NCBI GenBank assembly: GCA_002361175.1
Contig: DESG01000176.1
Location: 1 to 8,200, forward strand
Direction: 5' to 3'
DNA length: 8,200 nt
Origin: Lachnoclostridium sp. UBA3320
Lineage (GTDB): Bacteria > Bacillota > Clostridia > Lachnospirales > Lachnospiraceae
A program made the position numbers and the translations under genes. The notes below the pieces were generated by a model. That model was not told the DNA's origin. It saw only the letters and a program-made list of their open reading frames with translations, and did no database searches. Shown piece after piece: positions 6,594-8,200 of this stretch. How positions within the stretch are numbered: position 1 is the first letter of the stretch; every line of letters begins with the position of its first letter.

Positions 6594-6601
6594 ACCTCCT
6601 T
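6594..6601 (-). promoter_or_regulatory. Strong Shine-Dalgarno of mecA
   Basis: AAGGAGGT on the minus strand is almost fully complementary to the 16S rRNA tail and lies 6 nt before the mecA ATG. It fixes the start and suggests efficient translation of the first gene of the cluster. Confidence 0.85.
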
Positions 6602-6616
6602 ACACTACTTCCTTAT

Positions 6617-6645
6617 ATCTTAATCCTTGTTTTAAGTTCTGTCAA
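6617..6645 (-). promoter_or_regulatory. SigA-type promoter for the mecA-to-pgeF cluster
   Basis: On the minus strand a perfect -35 TTGACA (6640-6645) is followed by a 17-nt spacer and a -10 TAAGAT (6617-6622, 4 of 6 consensus positions). The expected start point near 6610 gives a leader of about 20 nt that ends in the mecA Shine-Dalgarno. The 89-nt gap 6588-6676 holds no other visible signal and no terminator for the upstream carboxypeptidase gene, so some read-through into mecA is possible. With later gaps of at most 23 nt and no further promoter-sized space, this promoter likely serves all eight genes. Confidence 0.65.
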
Positions 6646-6676
6646 CTTGTGAATTGCTTCCATGGCACATTTTTTC

Positions 6677-8200
6677 TTATTTTACTAGTAATTTTGCCTC
6701 CAGTAATATAAGGTTTTTATTTTTTTGCCATATTCCATTAAACTCATATAAAGGCAGTGGACAAAATGATTTGCCTATTTCTAGTGTAATGCTTGGGAGT
6801 TTCTTTTTATACATTACAAATTCACGGAGATTGCCTGTTGCATCTTTTCCATCACTCCCACTATATCCTGAAGCACCTGTATATCCTGTAATACTGCGTG
6901 CCAATGTGTACATATCAGTAATTGTTTCCTTAAGCGGACCTTCATAATCACCAAAAATTATAGAACCTGTAGCATGATAATTAATTTGTCCTCTCACTAA
7001 TGTACTTTTTCTCAATTTATTGACAAGACCAATTATAGCTCTTGTCTCTGGCTCACTGCATTTCTTAGGTCCTGTATATCCTGCACTTCCTCGTCTTCCA
7101 AGACGTGCTATATATTCATATGGGTAATTCCTGTTTAAGTCAACGCCCCGTGCGTTTGCTTTCCACTGTGAAGGATTATCTGAACCTGGCATTTTTAGAA
7201 GCTTTTTACGCAACGAGGCATTTCTTATAGCCGAAAAGCCATATTGTGATATAGCAGCACCATCAGGGTTAGCCATAGGTACATAATGTATTGCAATTTT
7301 GCTTAACACATCTGATACTCGTACACCATCAAGCTCTTCATTATAATTTTGCAGGTAGTATTCAATCTGCTTCATGCACAACTGTGATGTCATATATTCC
7401 CTTGCGTGAAGTTCTGACACTACAATAATTGACTGGTTCGCTTTTTGATTGCCAATTACAAGGTCATAAATATTTCTTCCATCTGCCGACTTGCCAATTA
7501 CATTATAATGGAAATGTCTTCCATAAAGCTTTTTTAGTGCCTTTGTATCGCTGTTAAGTTCTTCATAACTATAGTTTTGTATGCCTGTATTGATTTCATC
7601 TTTTAATATCACCCCCATATACGCATTGCTACCATCAATTTCTACTTTTTCATTATAATACACAGGAACAATTTTATAAACATATCTTTTTCCTATTGCA
7701 ATTTTAGAATCTTCATACTTTGCTTTTGTCACAATAGCAGCTTTCTTAAAAATTCCATTTTCTGCTTTTTTGTATATTGTAAATCTTTTGGTACATTTTC
7801 CTCTTTTCCAAGAAATAGCAACTTTGTTACTTGCAGTCCTCTTATAAATAATGTTTGATACATTATCTGGTATACACGCTGCCACAACTTCTGTCTTTCC
7901 AATAACTCTTTTTTTCTCAAATATAGCTGTGACTTTATATTTATAATATCGACCAGTTTTCACCTTTGCTTTAAATGTTAGATTCTTTGTAGTCTTTATA
8001 AGTTTCCACTTATCCTTGCCCTCTCTTTTCTGCCACACATTATACTTGTTAGCAGATTTTCTCTTAGACCACGAAATAGATAACTTGTCTTTGCCTGCTT
8101 TTTTTACAGATATATTAAAAGGTGTATTATCTTTTTTGGGTACAGAAATAAATTCTGAATCTAGCTCTGTCAGAGGTGCTTGTGTAGTTTGTGGCAAAGG
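6677..8200 (-). CDS. Extracellular M14 zinc carboxypeptidase with Fn3-like domains (5' partial)
   Basis: 507 residues are visible and the frame runs off the window; the TTG at 8195-8197 is an internal Leu codon, not a supported start. A Pro/Thr-rich stretch (PLPQTTQAPLTE) leads into two lysine-rich Fn3-like beta domains, about 25-109 and 111-197, each with an ISW strand and a YxYKV/I strand. The M14 metallopeptidase domain fills about 205-507. Zinc ligands are H265 and E268 in SELHARE, and H409 in INYHATG. Substrate-binding N355 and R356 lie in RGVDLNRNYP, ANPDG is at 310-314, and the catalytic glutamate is E474 in TLEIG. All key residues are present, so it should be active. The signal peptide is expected off-window. 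The RGVDLNRNYP form also occurs in bacterial gamma-D-Glu-diamino acid peptidases, so a cell-wall peptide or dietary peptide substrate are both possible. It lies upstream of mecA on the same strand but ends before the mecA promoter. Confidence 0.92.
   Translation of the reverse strand, partial: PLPQTTQAPLTELDSEFISVPKKDNTPFNISVKKAGKDKLSISWSKRKSANKYNVWQKREGKDKWKLIKTTKNLTFKAKVKTGRYYKYKVTAIFEKKRVIGKTEVVAACIPDNVSNIIYKRTASNKVAISWKRGKCTKRFTIYKKAENGIFKKAAIVTKAKYEDSKIAIGKRYVYKIVPVYYNEKVEIDGSNAYMGVILKDEINTGIQNYSYEELNSDTKALKKLYGRHFHYNVIGKSADGRNIYDLVIGNQKANQSIIVVSELHAREYMTSQLCMKQIEYYLQNYNEELDGVRVSDVLSKIAIHYVPMANPDGAAISQYGFSAIRNASLRKKLLKMPGSDNPSQWKANARGVDLNRNYPYEYIARLGRRGSAGYTGPKKCSEPETRAIIGLVNKLRKSTLVRGQINYHATGSIIFGDYEGPLKETITDMYTLARSITGYTGASGYSGSDGKDATGNLREFVMYKKKLPSITLEIGKSFCPLPLYEFNGIWQKNKNLILLEAKLLVK

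Noticed and set aside
1..8200. Mobile element, CRISPR, tRNA/rRNA or riboswitch
   Set aside because: No transposase or integrase frame, spaced repeats, conserved RNA motif or long leader was seen. The only intergenic gap above 30 nt is 6588-6676, explained by the mecA promoter.

Overview
The window is AT-rich and gene-dense, with strong Shine-Dalgarno sites and very short intergenic gaps. The gene set (RbgA/YlqF, RNase HII with a Firmicutes-type N-terminal extension, a YlqH-like protein, MecA, a VanT-like racemase) points to a low-GC Firmicute. The form of MecA, PgeF and the racemase suggests Clostridia, most likely Lachnospiraceae. The assignment rests on remembered family resemblance, not on a search.

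Layout. Positions 1-1131 (+) hold the catalytic part of a fold-type III alanine/serine racemase whose 5' end lies outside the window. Its 3' end overlaps by 29 bp the convergent end of pgeF. From 6587 down to 1103 (-) runs one tight cluster of eight genes in the order mecA, lepB-like pseudoenzyme, rbgA, lepB, rnhB, flhB-C-like (ylqH), yraN, pgeF. Gaps are 2 to 23 nt and one pair overlaps by 8 nt. A good SigA-type promoter (perfect TTGACA, 17-bp spacer) and a near-perfect Shine-Dalgarno site precede mecA, so the cluster is probably one operon. Positions 6677-8200 (-) hold the C-terminal 507 residues of an extracellular M14 zinc carboxypeptidase with two Fn3-like domains; its 5' end lies beyond the window.

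How the genes fit together. The cluster is a version of the conserved Firmicute housekeeping block rbgA-rnhB-ylqH, with yraN and pgeF added downstream and mecA plus two signal peptidase genes upstream. It combines 50S ribosome assembly, RNA/DNA hybrid removal, preprotein processing, ClpC-dependent proteolysis and cell-wall or nucleoside housekeeping. No evidence of a mobile element, CRISPR array, tRNA or rRNA was seen.

The most notable points are: (1) the first signal peptidase I homologue has lost both catalytic residues (Ser to Asn, Lys to Ala) while keeping an intact frame; (2) a full-length yraN frame at 2044-2388 has no ATG, GTG, TTG or CTG codon anywhere, and Shine-Dalgarno spacing points to an AUU start; (3) the racemase carries an Asn where alanine racemases have the active-site-entrance Tyr, as in VanT serine racemases. 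I see no clearly new multi-gene system; the interest lies in these departures from the norm.
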